DNA of 64,000 nt from Tragulus kanchil (lineage: Eukaryota > Chordata > Mammalia > Artiodactyla > Tragulidae). Positions 9,376 through 20,468 of this stretch are shown here, piece after piece. The notes under the pieces were generated by a model. The model ran no database searches, had not been told where the DNA came from, and saw nothing but the letters and a program-made list of their open reading frames with translations. The DNA lies in contig JAIOJX010000005.1 in assembly GCA_022376925.1 (NCBI GenBank), positions 158,239,501 to 158,303,500 on the forward strand. The letters are read 5' to 3'. Each line of letters opens with the position of its first letter. Positions within the stretch are counted from its first letter, which is position 1. Both the position numbers and the translations under genes were made by a program.

Positions 9376-11560
9376 TGAGACTGCTGGTGAGAAGTTCCTG
9401 GTTAGGGTCAAGTTTTAGTTTCCAGGATGGGGCTGCCGCTCTTGGTGGTCGCGTAGGTCCTGTGATGAAGTATTACCATTTCTCGTGAGTGTGCCGTGGT
9501 AATAGGCGGGCTGCTGCCCTCAGACCCCCTCCCTGCACCTTTGGAGGGCTGTGCTTACCGCTCCTTCTTGAAGCCTGAGCCAGTTAATGGGCTCTGGTTG
9601 TGTAATTGTCACTTCTAAATGTTCAGTGGAGATTTTATTTTTCTCTTTTCATACTTAATTCCATTTTTCTACACAGCATTTGACAGCAATGAGAAAAGCT
9701 AGTCATGTTCTTTCCTGTGTTTTTTCCCCAAAGGGCAAACATTGCTGTTAATTTTGTCAAGAGTTTTAGAACTTGAATGATAGAGAAACATGTACCTGTA
9801 AAAGGAATGGCAAAAATGAAAAAATAACAATCCAGCTGAAACACAGAGGACAAGTCTGGTATGAGACAGACCCCCTGTGTTCATGATGAGGTGTCAGAGT
9901 CTGCCTGTGGAGGCATCTGTCTGTCAGACCAGACTTCTAGATACTTGTTCATCAAGCTTTTGTTTGTGGGATTATGAGTAGCAGGAGTTGAGGAATATTT
10001 TAGAATAAAGAACGTCCAGAGGGAGTCAGGCAGTCCTCCCTGCACATCTAGAGAAGGGATTCACCTTTGTGTCTTGCAGAAAGCTTTTAAGGGAAAATTT
10101 ACTTCTATGTTGGAAGCCACATGGAAAGTAGATTCTGATGCTCAGTTTGTGAGCTGAGTTGTAAGTCTGGAACTGTCTGCAGGTTATGTGGACCGCTAGT
10201 GGGGAAGCTCCAGGCCATGTGACAGGCGATGACTCTGGAAAGAAACAGGAGGGAGAAGCTGAGAGCTCTCTTTCCTCTCCCTATCTTAACCCAGGAGCTG
10301 TGTTATTCCGTGAGGATGATAATTGTTCCATGCCTGTTATCAAAAAAGAAGCGTACCTCAATAGAACTTTATCAAAAGTCCTATTGGACACAATGGATGG
10401 ACACACTTAAAATGTACATAGTCAGAAAGATGTTTTCTTTTTTGGAAATAGCTTTCATATTAATATTTTGAGACTGCTGGTGAGAAGTTCCTGGTTAGGG
10501 TCAAGTTTTAGTTTCCAGGATGGGGCTGCCGCTCTTGGTGGTCGCGTAGGTCCTGTGATGAAGTATTACCATTTCTCGTGAGTGTGCCGTGGTAATAGGC
10601 GGGCTGCTGCCCTCAGACCCCCTCCCTGCACCTTTGGAGGGCTGTGCTTACCGCTCCTTCTTGAAGCCTGAGCCAGTTAATGGGCTCTGGTTGTGTAATT
10701 GTCACTTCTAAATGTTCAGTGGAGATTTTTTTTTTCTCTTTTCATACTTAATTCCATTTTTCTACACAGCATTTGACAGCAATGAGAAAAGCTAGTCATG
10801 TTCTTTCCTGTGTTTTTTCCCCAAAGGGCAAACATTGCTGTTAATTTTGTCAAGAGTTTTAGAACTTGAATGATAGAGAAACATGTACCTGTAAAAGGAA
10901 TGGCAAAAATGAAAAAATAACAATCCAGCTGAAACACAGAGGACAAGTCTGGTATGAGACAGACCCCCTGTGTTCATGATGAGGTGTCAGAGTCTGCCTG
11001 TGGAGGCATCTGTCTGTCAGACCAGACTTCGAGATACTTGTTCATCAAGCTTTTGTTTGTGGGATTATGAGTAGCAGGAGTTGAGGAATATTTTAGAATA
11101 AAGAACGTCCAGAGGGAGTCAGGCAGTCCTCCCTGCACATCTAGAGAAGGGATTCACCTTTGTGTCTTGCAGAAAGCTTTTAAGGGAAAATTTACTTCTA
11201 TGTTGGAAGCCACATGGAAAGTAGATTCTGATGCTCAGTTTGTGAGCTGAGTTGTAAGTCTGGAACTGTCTGCAGGTTATGTGGACCGCTAGTGGGGAAG
11301 CTCCAGGCCATGTGACAGGCGATGACTCTGGAAAGAAACAGGAGGGAGAAGCTGAGAGCTCTCTTTCCTCTCCCTATCTTAACCCAGGAGCTGTGTTATT
11401 CCGTGAGGATGATAATTGTTCCATGCCTGTTATCAAAAAAGAAGCGTACCTCAATAGAACTTTATCAAAAGTCCTATTGGACACAATGGATGGACACACT
11501 TAAAATGTACATAGTCAGAAAGATGTTTTCTTTTTTGGAAATAGCTTTCATATTAATATT
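9376..11560 (+). repeat. Tandem duplication 2 (period 1093)
   Basis: Copy 1 is about 9376-10467 and copy 2 about 10469-11560. The copies are almost identical; I saw a T-run length change near 10727 and one substitution (tctag/tcgag near 11031). The unit itself is unassigned unique DNA. The last 350 bases recur a third time through duplication 3. Confidence 0.95.
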
Positions 11561-13346
11561 GAATTCCAAATGACAAAGAGAAAGACCACCTAGTCCAACT
11601 ACCATCATCTCTCTCCTCTCTGCTTTGCTCACTGACCTCCCTTTGCCTGACATTCTCTCTGTACCCCTTCTCAAGCTGACCTTACTTGTCGCCAGAGTGG
11701 CGTTTTCTATGCACAGCTCTTGTATTACATCTGCTTGGAATCTGTAACTGGCTTCCCATTACTCTCTAGACGAAGACCGTGATTCTTCACAGGGCCTGTA
11801 GGCCTCCACGCCAGGCCCCTCCTGCCTCTCCAGACTTAGTCTGCATTCTCCTCCCTCTGCTCCCCAAATTCCCATCAGTCTCACTTCCTCTCATCTCACA
11901 CCCCCAGTCGTGCTCTTTCCTCCCACAGGGCCTTTGGCCCTGCCAGTGACTTCTTTTCGGATCCCACTCCCCTGTCCTTGGGCTGGTTAATCTTTATTAC
12001 GCTTTTGTTCTCAGCTCAAACCCTCTTTGAAACTCTGCCCTGACCACCTGTCACCACCATTGCATTGCTGTTCCCATTCCCGGAACTGAGCTTCTGCCCT
12101 TCACAAGTGCTACTACAGTTTGCACGGACACTGTGCTTAGCAAGGTTGTTACATTCCTGCTGCTGTTTCCCCGCTAGAGTGGCAGCACCACTCTAGTGGG
12201 GAATTTGGTCTGCTTCACCTGCTCGTAGCTGTGGTTGCCTAGCAAGGACCTAGCACATGCACCCTTTGCCCCCCGGCTGATAAAACTTCTATGTGACATG
12301 GAAAGTAGATTCTGATGCTCAGTTTGTGAGCTGAGTTGTAAGTCTGGAACTGTCTGCAGGTTATGTGGACCGCTAGTGGGGAAGCTCCAGGCCATGTGAC
12401 AGGCGATGACTCTGGAAAGAAACAGGAGGGAGAAGCTGAGAGCTCTCTTTCCTCTCCCTATCTTAACCCAGGAGCTGTGTTATTCCGTGAGGATGATAAT
12501 TGTTCCATGCCTGTTATCAAAAAAGAAGCGTACCTCAATAGAACTTTATCAAAAGTCCTATTGGACACAATGGATGGACACACTTAAAATGTACATAGTC
12601 AGAAAGATGTTTTCTTTTTTGGAAATAGCTTTCATATTAATACTGAATTCCAAATGACAAAGAGAAAGACCACCTAGTCCAACTACCATCATCTCTCTCC
12701 TCTCTGCTTTGCTCACTGACCTCCCTCTGCCTGACATTCTCTCTGTACCCCTTCTCAAGCTGACCTTACTTGTCGCCAGAGTGGCGTTTTCTATGCACAG
12801 CTCTTGTATTACATCTGCTTGGAATCTGTAACTGGCTTCCCATTACTCTCTAGACGAAGACCGTGATTCTTCACAGGGCCTGTAGGCCTCCACGCCAGGC
12901 CCCTCCTGCCTCTCCAGACTTAGTCTGCATTCTCCTCCCTCTGCTCCCCAAATTCCCATCAGTCTCACTTCCTCTCATCTCACACCCCCAGTCGTGCTCT
13001 TTCCTCCCACAGGGCCTTTGGCCCTGCCAGTGACTTCTTTTCGGATCCCACTCCCCTGTCCTTGGGCTGGTTAATCTTTATTACGCTTTTGTTCTCAGCT
13101 CAAACCCTCTTTGAAACTCTGCCCTGACCACCTGTCACCACCATTGCATTGCTGTTCCCATTCCCGGAACTGAGCTTCTGCCCTTCACAAGTGCTACTAC
13201 AGTTTGCACGGACACTGTGCTTAGCAAGGTTGTTACATTCCTGCTGCTGTTTCCCCGCTAGAGTGGCAGCACCACTCTAGTGGGGAATTTGGTCTGCTTC
13301 ACCTGCTCGTAGCTGTGGTTGCCTAGCAAGGACCTAGCACATGCAC
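11212..13346 (+). repeat. Tandem duplication 3 (period 1084)
   Basis: Copy 1 is about 11212-12262 and copy 2 about 12296-13346. A 33-base spacer (12263-12295) separates them. The spacer ends in acttctatgt and otherwise resembles 11148-11211 with many bases missing. The start overlaps duplication 2, giving three copies of about 350 bases (10119, 11212 and 12296). Confidence 0.95.
11575..12262 (+). repeat. L2 LINE 3' region
   Basis: The order of blocks (cctctctgctttgctcactg, cagggcctttggccctgcc, tcagctcaaaccctctttga, ctgccctgaccacctgtca) is that of an L2 3' end in sense orientation. It is old and diverged, with no coding remnant. Confidence 0.8.
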
Positions 13347-13375
13347 TGCTGTCTGAATGGATGAGGCCACCACTC
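12659..13375 (+). repeat. L2 3' region, duplicated copy with tail
   Basis: The same L2 fragment in copy 2 of duplication 3. Here it runs into the natural L2 end (gacctagcacatgcactg, then tgaatggatgag), which copy 1 lacks because it is cut at the seam. Confidence 0.8.
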
Positions 13376-13611
13376 TGTCTCCAGTCAGGCATGCGCCCTG
13401 GTTTCTTTTGCTCTGTTGCTGTCTGGAGCTCTTGTCATCACAGGGCTCAGTCAGGACCTCTGTCCACCCCAGCTCAGGTGCTGCCACACAGAACAAGGAG
13501 GAGTTTGTGGGAGAGAACAAGTGTTGCCTGCTGCCCTGATACTGCAGTCCTTGTAGGTTAGGAATATGTCTTCCTATCCTCCCTTTGTTTTATTATTTTT
13601 TTAAATTTTGG

Positions 13612-13753
13612 CCTCTTATATTGGTTTTTTATTTGTTTATTTTCATCCATCTTTATTCTTTGGCCTGTATGGGCCTCCCATTGCAGAGCACCGGCCCCGG
13701 GCACAGGCGCTCCAGAGTGCTGGCTTGTAATTGGACACACCAGCCCAGCCGCC
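13612..13753 (-). repeat. Unnamed tRNA-derived SINE, truncated
   Basis: On the reverse strand this is the body of the same SINE as at 13780-14124, lacking the tRNA head. It holds the gtgtccaattac, gcaatgggaggcccatac and aagaataaagatgga-type blocks. It is 5' truncated and adjacent to the full-length copy. Confidence 0.75.
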
Positions 13754-13779
13754 TGAGTGCTTTAAAAACTGTTTGCCAG

Positions 13780-14124
13780 GGCTTCCCCTGGTGGTCCAGT
13801 GCGTAAGGACACCGCCTTGCAGTGCAAGGGGCGCCGGTTCGATCCCTGGCCTGGGAAGATCCCAGGCGTGCCCCAGCCGTGCCACGGAGCTGCTGGACTG
13901 ATGTGTCCAATGACCGAGCCGGAGTTCTGGAGCGCATGCGCCCAGAGCCGGCGCTCTGCGACGACAGACGCCACCGCGATGGGAGGCCCGCAGGAGCCAA
14001 AGAACAAAGAAGGATGAAAACAGAGAAATGAAAGACCAATAGAAGTGGCCTGCCTGCTCCCCTCCCTCCCCAACCCGACCCCCGCCCAAAATAAATAAAT
14101 AAATAAATCTTTAAAAAAAAAAAC
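13780..14124 (+). repeat. Unnamed tRNA-derived SINE, long form, perfect TSD
   Basis: The head holds the A-box TGGTCCAGTGC-type (one mismatch at its end) and a perfect B-box GGTTCGATCCC. The body carries the ccaggcgtgccccagccgtg segment seen only in the long form. The tail is (AAAT)n followed by an A-run. A perfect 13-base target-site duplication, aactgtttgccag, lies at 13767-13779 and 14125-14137, which proves insertion by retrotransposition. The 157-codon antisense frame across this element and the truncated neighbour is an artefact of its GC-rich body. Confidence 0.9.
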
Positions 14125-14137
14125 AACTGTTTGCCAG

Positions 14138-14985
14138 CTATGACCCTTTCACTTTGGAAATTGATTTAATTTAAAATTCCAAGTTTGTCAGCTTAATATG
14201 TTTCAATTTTTTTCTCTGGATTTTCAGAGTAAAAGGTTAAAGAAGGAGAAAAAACAAAAACAAAAAACTGACCTTATCTCTGGGGAGGAGCTCTAAGCCA
14301 TTTGCTAAGACATTGTCTCTCCCAGCAGGGCAGAATCTGTTCCACAAAACAGGTCTGCTCTGAAATCTAGAGCTCTGATCCCTCTTGGAGTTTTAGGATG
14401 GCTTGCAGATGGTCCAGAGGGGTGCTTGGGAGGCACCCCCTACCGTGACCAGTCCTTGATTATTAACCCCTTTTCCATTGCCAGTAAAGCAGTGCAGTCC
14501 GCTCCCTAGCCCTGGGCCTCTAGGCTGAGTCACATAACCCTGAATAAGCAACCACACTGGGCACCTAAAGACACCAGAGTAACAGTCGTGGTAGAAATCT
14601 GTTCGTTAAAATGAATGGTTAGCGTGTGATCTGCTAAAAACAAAAGCCGAGCCTATTAGTTGGCCAGGGAACAAAGGCAGCAGAAAGTAAAGTCAGTGTT
14701 GCTTTGACTGTATCTTCTTAAAGTGATTTGCCTGAGTCTGTCTGAGTCAGCATGAGAAGCACTGGCTTGATAATCATGCCCTGACTAACACTAACTCAGC
14801 TCAGTCCTGGAGTCCTGGGAGGCTGGTGTTTTCTTCCTAGGTTAAAGAAAGGAAAGAGAGAAAGTGTTCCTTTGAATGTAGGTGTCCAGCATACATAGAG
14901 AATTAATTTTTAGAGTTAAAGGCCACCCTTCCTTGACTGTCTGATTTATTCTCTTGGCTTGAGGGGTCTTTTCCACCCATGGTGG
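14138..14985. other. Unassigned non-coding DNA
   Basis: No repeat family, RNA gene or coding exon recognised. Confidence 0.5.
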
Positions 14986-14989
14986 TGGT

Positions 14990-15425
14990 GGTTCAATTTT
15001 TGCAGCCAAGTTTGTCCAATTCTTCGTGGCCCCATGGGCTGCAGAATCTCTCTTTCACCCACCATCTCCTGGATTTTGCTCAAGTACACATCTGTTGAGT
15101 TGGTGATGCCATCCAACCATCTCGTCCTTTGTTGCCCTCTTCTCCGTCTGCCTTCAGTCTTCCCCAGCATCAGGGTCTTTTTCAGTGAGTTGGCTCTTCA
15201 TATCAGGTGGCCAAAGTTTTGGAGCTTCAGCTTTAGCATCAGTCCTTGCAGTGAATATTCACAGTTGAGTTCCTTTAGGATTGACTGGTTTGATCTCCTT
15301 GCAGTCCAAGGGACTCTCAAGAGTCTTCTTTGGCATCATAGTTTGAAGGCATCAGTTCTTTTACGCTCAGTCTTCTTTATGGCCCAGCTCCATTTGTGAC
15401 TACTGGAAAGACCATAGCTGTCACT
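14990..15425 (-). repeat. BovB LINE 3' fragment
   Basis: The reverse strand shows a degraded polyprotein tail (RTRWLDGI) and the usual BovB 3' blocks ending with gaccactgg-like sequence. The unnamed SINE lies immediately downstream. Confidence 0.85.
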
Positions 15426-15452
15426 GTATGGACCTTTTCCATTCATATTTTC

Positions 15453-15699
15453 TTTTTGGGGGGCCACTTCTTTTGATCTTTCATTTTTTTATCTTTGTTC
15501 TTTGGCCTGTGTGGGCCTCCTATCACAGTGACCTCTGTCGCTGCAGAGCACCAGCTCAGGGCACATGTGGTCCAGAGCTCCAGCTTGGTAGTTGGACACA
15601 TGGGTCCAGCCACTCCACGGCACGTGGGATCTTCCCAGGCCAGGGATCGAACTAGCGCCCCTTGCACTACAAGGACCCACTGGACCACCAGGGAAGCCC
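15453..15699 (-). repeat. Unnamed tRNA-derived SINE, short form, with TSD
   Basis: On the reverse strand it has the tRNA head with a B-box variant (agttcgatccc) and goes from cccacgtgccgtgg straight into the body. It lacks the extra segment of the long form and ends at aaagaagtggccccccaaaa. A 14-base duplication (ccattcatattttc) lies at 15439-15452 and 15700-15713. Confidence 0.85.
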
Positions 15700-16176
15700 C
15701 CATTCATATTTTCCATTAAATGTTGGTCCCTTTGAGAATAGCTTCTCCAGCTCCATTTGTCTAAAACTGGGTTCATCGTCATTTTTCCCCGTAAAGCCGC
15801 TCCTCCCGTGATGTCCCTGCTTGTGCTGGTGGTGATACCGCTTCTCCTGGGCATGTCTTACCCCTCTGACTCCTTCCTCTCCTTTGCCTTCCACAGCCAT
15901 GCAGGTACCATGCCTTTTGTTTTTCACCATTATTCTTTTATTTCTATTCCCTGTGTTGCCTCCATCTTAATTCAGACCCTCATACCTCTCTCCCAGAATA
16001 TTATATTGGCCTTAGTACACTCCTCAGTCTATACTCCATTTGGGTCTGTTGCTGTTTTGGTGTCTGGAACACAGTTGCAGGGTTGTTCTGGCTGTGGTTC
16101 CTTGTTTGCCTGTGTAGGCACCTCCAGGGGTCAACTGAGAAAACCCTCAGATCCTTGCCAGGGTCATGTGTTCTTC

Positions 16177-16597
16177 GCCAAGTTTGTCCAGTTCTTCGTG
16201 GCCCCATGGGCTGCAGAATCTCTCTTTCCCCCACCATCTCCTGGATTTTGCTCAAGTACACATCTGTTGAGTTGGTGATGCCATCCAACCATCTCGTCCT
16301 TTGTTGCCCTCTTCTCCGTCTGCCTTCAGTCTTCCCCAGCATCAGGGTCTTTTTCAGTGAGTTGGCTCTTCATATCAGGTGGCCAAAGTTTTGGAGCTTC
16401 AGCTTTAGCATCAGTCCTTGCAGTGAATATTCACAGTTGAGTTCCTTTAGGATTGACTGGTTTGATCTCCTTGCAGTCCAAGGGACTCTCAAGAGTCTTC
16501 TTTGGCATCATAGTTTGAAGGCATCAGTTCTTTTACGCTCAGTCTTCTTTATGGCCCAGCTCCATTTGTGACTACTGGAAAGACCATAGCTGTCACT
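16177..16597 (-). repeat. BovB fragment, duplicated copy
   Basis: The second copy of the BovB fragment at 15005-15425, carried by duplication 4. Confidence 0.85.
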
Positions 16598-16624
16598 GTA
16601 TGGACCTTTTCCATTCATATTTTC

Positions 16625-16871
16625 TTTTTGGGGGGCCACTTCTTTTGATCTTTCATTTTTTTATCTTTGTTCTTTGGCCTGTGTGGGCCTCCTATCACAG
16701 TGACCTCTGTCGCTGCAGAGCACCAGCTCAGGGCACATGTGGTCCAGAGCTCCAGCTTGGTAGTTGGACACATGGGTCCAGCCACTCCACGGCACGTGGG
16801 ATCTTCCCAGGCCAGGGATCGAACTAGCGCCCCTTGCACTACAAGGACCCACTGGACCACCAGGGAAGCCC
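16625..16871 (-). repeat. Unnamed SINE short form, duplicated copy
   Basis: Same element and same flanking target-site duplication as at 15453-15699, offset 1172. It must not be counted as an independent insertion. Confidence 0.85.
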
Positions 16872-17340
16872 CCATTCATATTTTCCATTAAATGTTGGTC
16901 CCTTTGAGAATAGCTTCTCCAGCTCCATTTGTCTAAAACTGGGTTCATCGTCATTTTTCCCCGTAAAGCCGCTCCTCCCGTGATGTCCCTGCTTGTGCTG
17001 GTGGTGATACCGCTTCTCCTGGGCATGTCTTACCCCTCTGACTCCTTCCTCTCCTTTGCCTTCCACAGCCATGCAGGTACCATGCCTTTTGTTTTTCACC
17101 ATTATTCTTTTATTTCTATTCCCTGTGTTGCCTCCATCTTAATTCAGACCCTCATACCTCTCTCCCAGAATATTATATTGGCCTTAGTACACTCCCTCAG
17201 TCTATACTCCATTTGGGTCTGTTGCTGTTTTGGTGTCTGGAACACAGTTGCAGGGTTGTTCTGGCTGTGGTTCCTTGTTTGCCTGTGTAGGCACCTCCAG
17301 GGGTCAACTGAGAAAACCCTCAGATCCTTGCCTGGGTCAT

Positions 17341-18071
17341 CTTATATCTCCACATGACCAGCTTTCCTCAAACTTCTTGTTTTCAAATATTCTGTTCTTG
17401 AGTCCAGATTTCAGATACATAATTATATCTCTCTGACTCTCACCAAACTTTCTAATCTTGATCACTTTAATTCTCTCCTTACAGGTGTCCTACTTTATTT
17501 CAGTCTGGTCCAATTACTATTGCCAAATGAGTCCATGTTTTAGATCAGCTAATTATCTTTATTTCTGCTGGCTAATATTCAAGTCTCTGCCTGTCCTCTC
17601 CCATCAGAACCTAGCCAGAAATGCTCTGTGAGTTCTTCCATGATCTTTCTCCTCCCAGATACAAGTAACGGCTCCATTAGCTGAATGCCCGCTGCAGTCT
17701 GTTTACATTCAAAGTTGACAGCATTCACTTTTTCTTGAATCAGTTTCAAAGGAGGGAGAAAATAGGGGCTAGGCTGGGAGGAAGTTTGCTTTTTTACAAA
17801 TCTAGCCATTTTCCAAAGTGCAGTGGTATCCCCTATCCCCACACCACCTTGGAAGTAAAGGCCAGATTTTTTCAGAGTAGCCTCTAGTTAATAGGTCTAC
17901 AATCAAGTGCATAGTCTGACCGATTTTGATTGAGTCATATCTATTGAGTGACCCTGGTAGGCAGAGGCAACATTGTTGAAGGAAAGTGCTGAGGAACCAG
18001 GAAGACATCTGTCCTCTGAACTTACAGACTCTACCCACCTTCCAAACATTTGGGAACCATCACCACATACA
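17341..18071. other. Unassigned non-coding DNA
   Basis: No repeat or gene recognised by eye. Confidence 0.5.
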
Positions 18072-18090
18072 ACACACACACACACACACA
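18072..18090. repeat. (AC)n microsatellite
   Basis: About 9.5 AC units just upstream of the SINE insertion. Confidence 0.95.
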
Positions 18091-18110
18091 GAGTGTAAAA
18101 CAGAAAACAG

Positions 18111-18375
18111 GGGCTTCCTTGGTGGTCCAGTGGGTAAGGACACCGCCTTGCAGTGCAAGGGGCGTCGGTTCGTTCCCTGGCCTGGGAAGATCCCATGTGC
18201 CGTGGAGCGGCTGGACCGATGTGTCCAACTACCAAGCTAGAGCTCTGGAGCACAGGTGCCCAGAGCCGGTGCTCTGTAGCGAGAGAGGCCACTGCGATGG
18301 GAGGCCCACACAGGCCAAAGAGCAAAGAGAAATATATGAAAGACCAATAGATGTGGCCAAAAAAAAAAAAAAACC
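18111..18375 (+). repeat. Unnamed tRNA-derived SINE, short form, with TSD
   Basis: It has an intact A-box (TGGTCCAGTGG) and the B-box variant GGTTCGTTCCC. The body resembles the copy at 15453-15699, ends in atgtggcc and then an A-run. A 10-base duplication (cagaaaacag) lies at 18101-18110 and 18376-18385. Confidence 0.88.
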
Positions 18376-20468
18376 CAGAAAACAGTTTCCTGTCATTCTA
18401 AAATATTGTGCCTTAAAATACCTTGGAAGTCACAGTCCAGCCTCTCCATGTATGCACAAGGATCTGAGACAGAAGGCCCACATGCTTTCCAAGTCTTCAT
18501 CCAATGAAAGTTCAGATTAGAACCCAGATCTCCTGATTATGCACCCCCTTTTCCCAGAACTTGGCATGGCCTATATAAGACCACAGTAAGAAAAAAGAAA
18601 AAAAAAAAAAAACAGACAAGGGGGCTCTAAGACTGTAGACATGATCAGAATGTCAGAATGTGGTATGGGGTTAGGGAAATTTTTCTGGGAAAAAGGATTT
18701 GGACCTGGCCACCTACTATTGGTCTGCATTGTAGCTGGGAAACCTGGTAATTTCCCAACCAAAGGGACCTAAGAACTTCAGATTTAAAAATCAAGTAGAT
18801 GTACAGGTCAGAAATAGACTCATCTTCAAGAAGGTATGATGAAGACTATAGGTTACTCAGAGGTCCACTTATATTTCCATATAATTTCCTACCTTATTGT
18901 CACTGCTGCTTCCTCCACACAATATTAATTTGACCAGCCTATTAGCTGTATCATAATTCATACTTTAAAACTTGGCTTTAAAATTATAGTCTCTAAACCA
19001 GATTACCTTGGGCTTCATTTTCCAGGTTTAGAGTCATTAGCCTCTGTTTTTCTTCCCTTTTTCTTCCTATTGCCTACTTAAAAAAAAATCATTGCATTGT
19101 TCATTAGGCCATTTATGACATTATTTCCTTCGACCGAAAGAGACTTGCATGTGTGTTTTTCCTGTTTTAAGCCAAGATCCATAAAGCATATTTTCCCCTC
19201 AGATGACATTTTCTTTTTTCATGATCTCTTAAAACAGAATGTAAGTGAATTTCACCATGGTGGTTGTAAATTACCTACTGAGTATCAGTAATAAACATTT
19301 CTTACAAAGTTCTAAAGTGTAGTTTCAGAGTGGTGATCATCTGGAATTGCACATATTTGCTAGAGCAGCACGGTGCCCAGAGCCGGTGCTCTGAGAGAGG
19401 CCACTGCGATGGGAGGCCCACACAGGCCAAAGAGCAAAGAGAAATATATGAAAGACCAATAGATGTGGCCAAAAAAAAAAAAAAACCCAGAAAACAGTTT
19501 CCTGTCATTCTAAAATATTGTGCCTTAAAATACCTTGGAAGTCACAGTCCAGCCTCTCCATGTATGCACAAGGATCTGAGACAGAAGGCCCACATGCTTT
19601 CCAAGTCTTCATCCAATGAAAGTTCAGATTAGAACCCAGATCTCCTGATTATGCACCCCCTTTTCCCAGAACTTGGCATGGCCTATATAAGACCACAGTA
19701 AGAAAAAAGAAAAAAAAAAAAAACAGACAAGGGGGCTCTAAGACTGTAGACATGATCAGAATGTCAGAATGTGGTATGGGGTTAGGGAAATTTTTCTGGA
19801 AAAAAGCATTTGAACCTGGCCACCTACTATTGGTCTGCATTGTAGCTGGGAAACCTGGTAATTTCCCAACCAAAGGGACCTAAGAACTTCAGATTTAAAA
19901 ATCAAGTAGATGTACAGGTCAGAAATAGACTCATCTTCAAGAAGGTATGATGAAGACTATAGGTTACTCAGAGGTCCACTTATATTTCCATATAATTTCC
20001 TACCTTATTGTCACTGCTGCTTCCTCCACACAATATTAATTTGACCAGCCTATTAGCTGTATCATAATTCATACTTTAAAACTTGGCTTTAAAATTATAG
20101 TCTCTAAACCAGATTACCTTGGGCTTCATTTTCCAGGTTTAGAGTCATTAGCCTCTGTTTTTCTTCCCTTTTTCTTCCTATTGCCTACTTAAAAAAAATC
20201 ATTGCATTGTTCATTAGGCCATTTATGACATTATTTCCTTCGACCGAAAGAGACTTGCATGTGTGTTTTTCCTGTTTTAAGCCAAGATCCATAAAGCATA
20301 TTTTCCCCTCAGATGACATTTTCTTTTTTCATGATCTCTTAAAACAGAATGTAAGTGAATTTCACCATGGTGGTTGTAAATTACCTACTGAGTATCAGTA
20401 ATAAACATTTCTTACAAAGTTCTAAAGTGTAGTTTCAGAGTGGTGATCATCTGGAATTGCACATATTT
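18255..20468 (+). repeat. Tandem duplication 5 (period about 1110-1117)
   Basis: Copy 1 is about 18255-19358 and copy 2 about 19372-20468. The spacer 19359-19371 (gctagagcagcac) equals 18236-18254 with six bases missing, so copy 2 really begins about 20 bases earlier in a deletion-rich form. Copy 2 also lacks five bases of the SINE near 19394. Most of the unit is unassigned. Confidence 0.95.
19359..19487 (+). repeat. Partial second copy of the 18.1 kb SINE
   Basis: The 3' half of the SINE at 18111-18375, present only because duplication 5 starts inside it. Its apparent 5' truncation is a seam effect. Confidence 0.85.

Larger units (their letters stand above)
15005..17340 (+). repeat. Tandem duplication 4 (period 1172)
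   Basis: Copy 1 is about 15005-16167 and copy 2 about 16177-17340. Differences include one substitution (cttttc[a/c]ccc near 15057) and one extra C near 17196. The 9-base spacer gtgttcttc reads as a shortened form of the sequence before copy 1. The unit carries BovB, one unnamed SINE and about 460 bases of unassigned DNA. Confidence 0.95.

Noticed and set aside
9635..12657. Sets of identical small frames repeated two or three times, resembling a gene family
   Set aside because: The whole DNA is duplicated, non-coding parts included. The frames have no domain and are repeated only because the 1.1 kb blocks are.
13643..14126. Long antisense open frames of 148 and 157 codons
   Set aside because: They run across two copies of a tRNA-derived SINE and its tail, and several frames are open at once because the body is GC-rich. 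No protein family is visible.
18072..18090. CRISPR-like or other short regular repeats
   Set aside because: This is a plain dinucleotide microsatellite. No regularly spaced repeats with unique spacers occur anywhere in the window.
3405..18375. Functional tRNA genes
   Set aside because: A- and B-boxes are present, but the surrounding sequence is a SINE head without a cloverleaf or discernible anticodon arm, followed by a SINE body.
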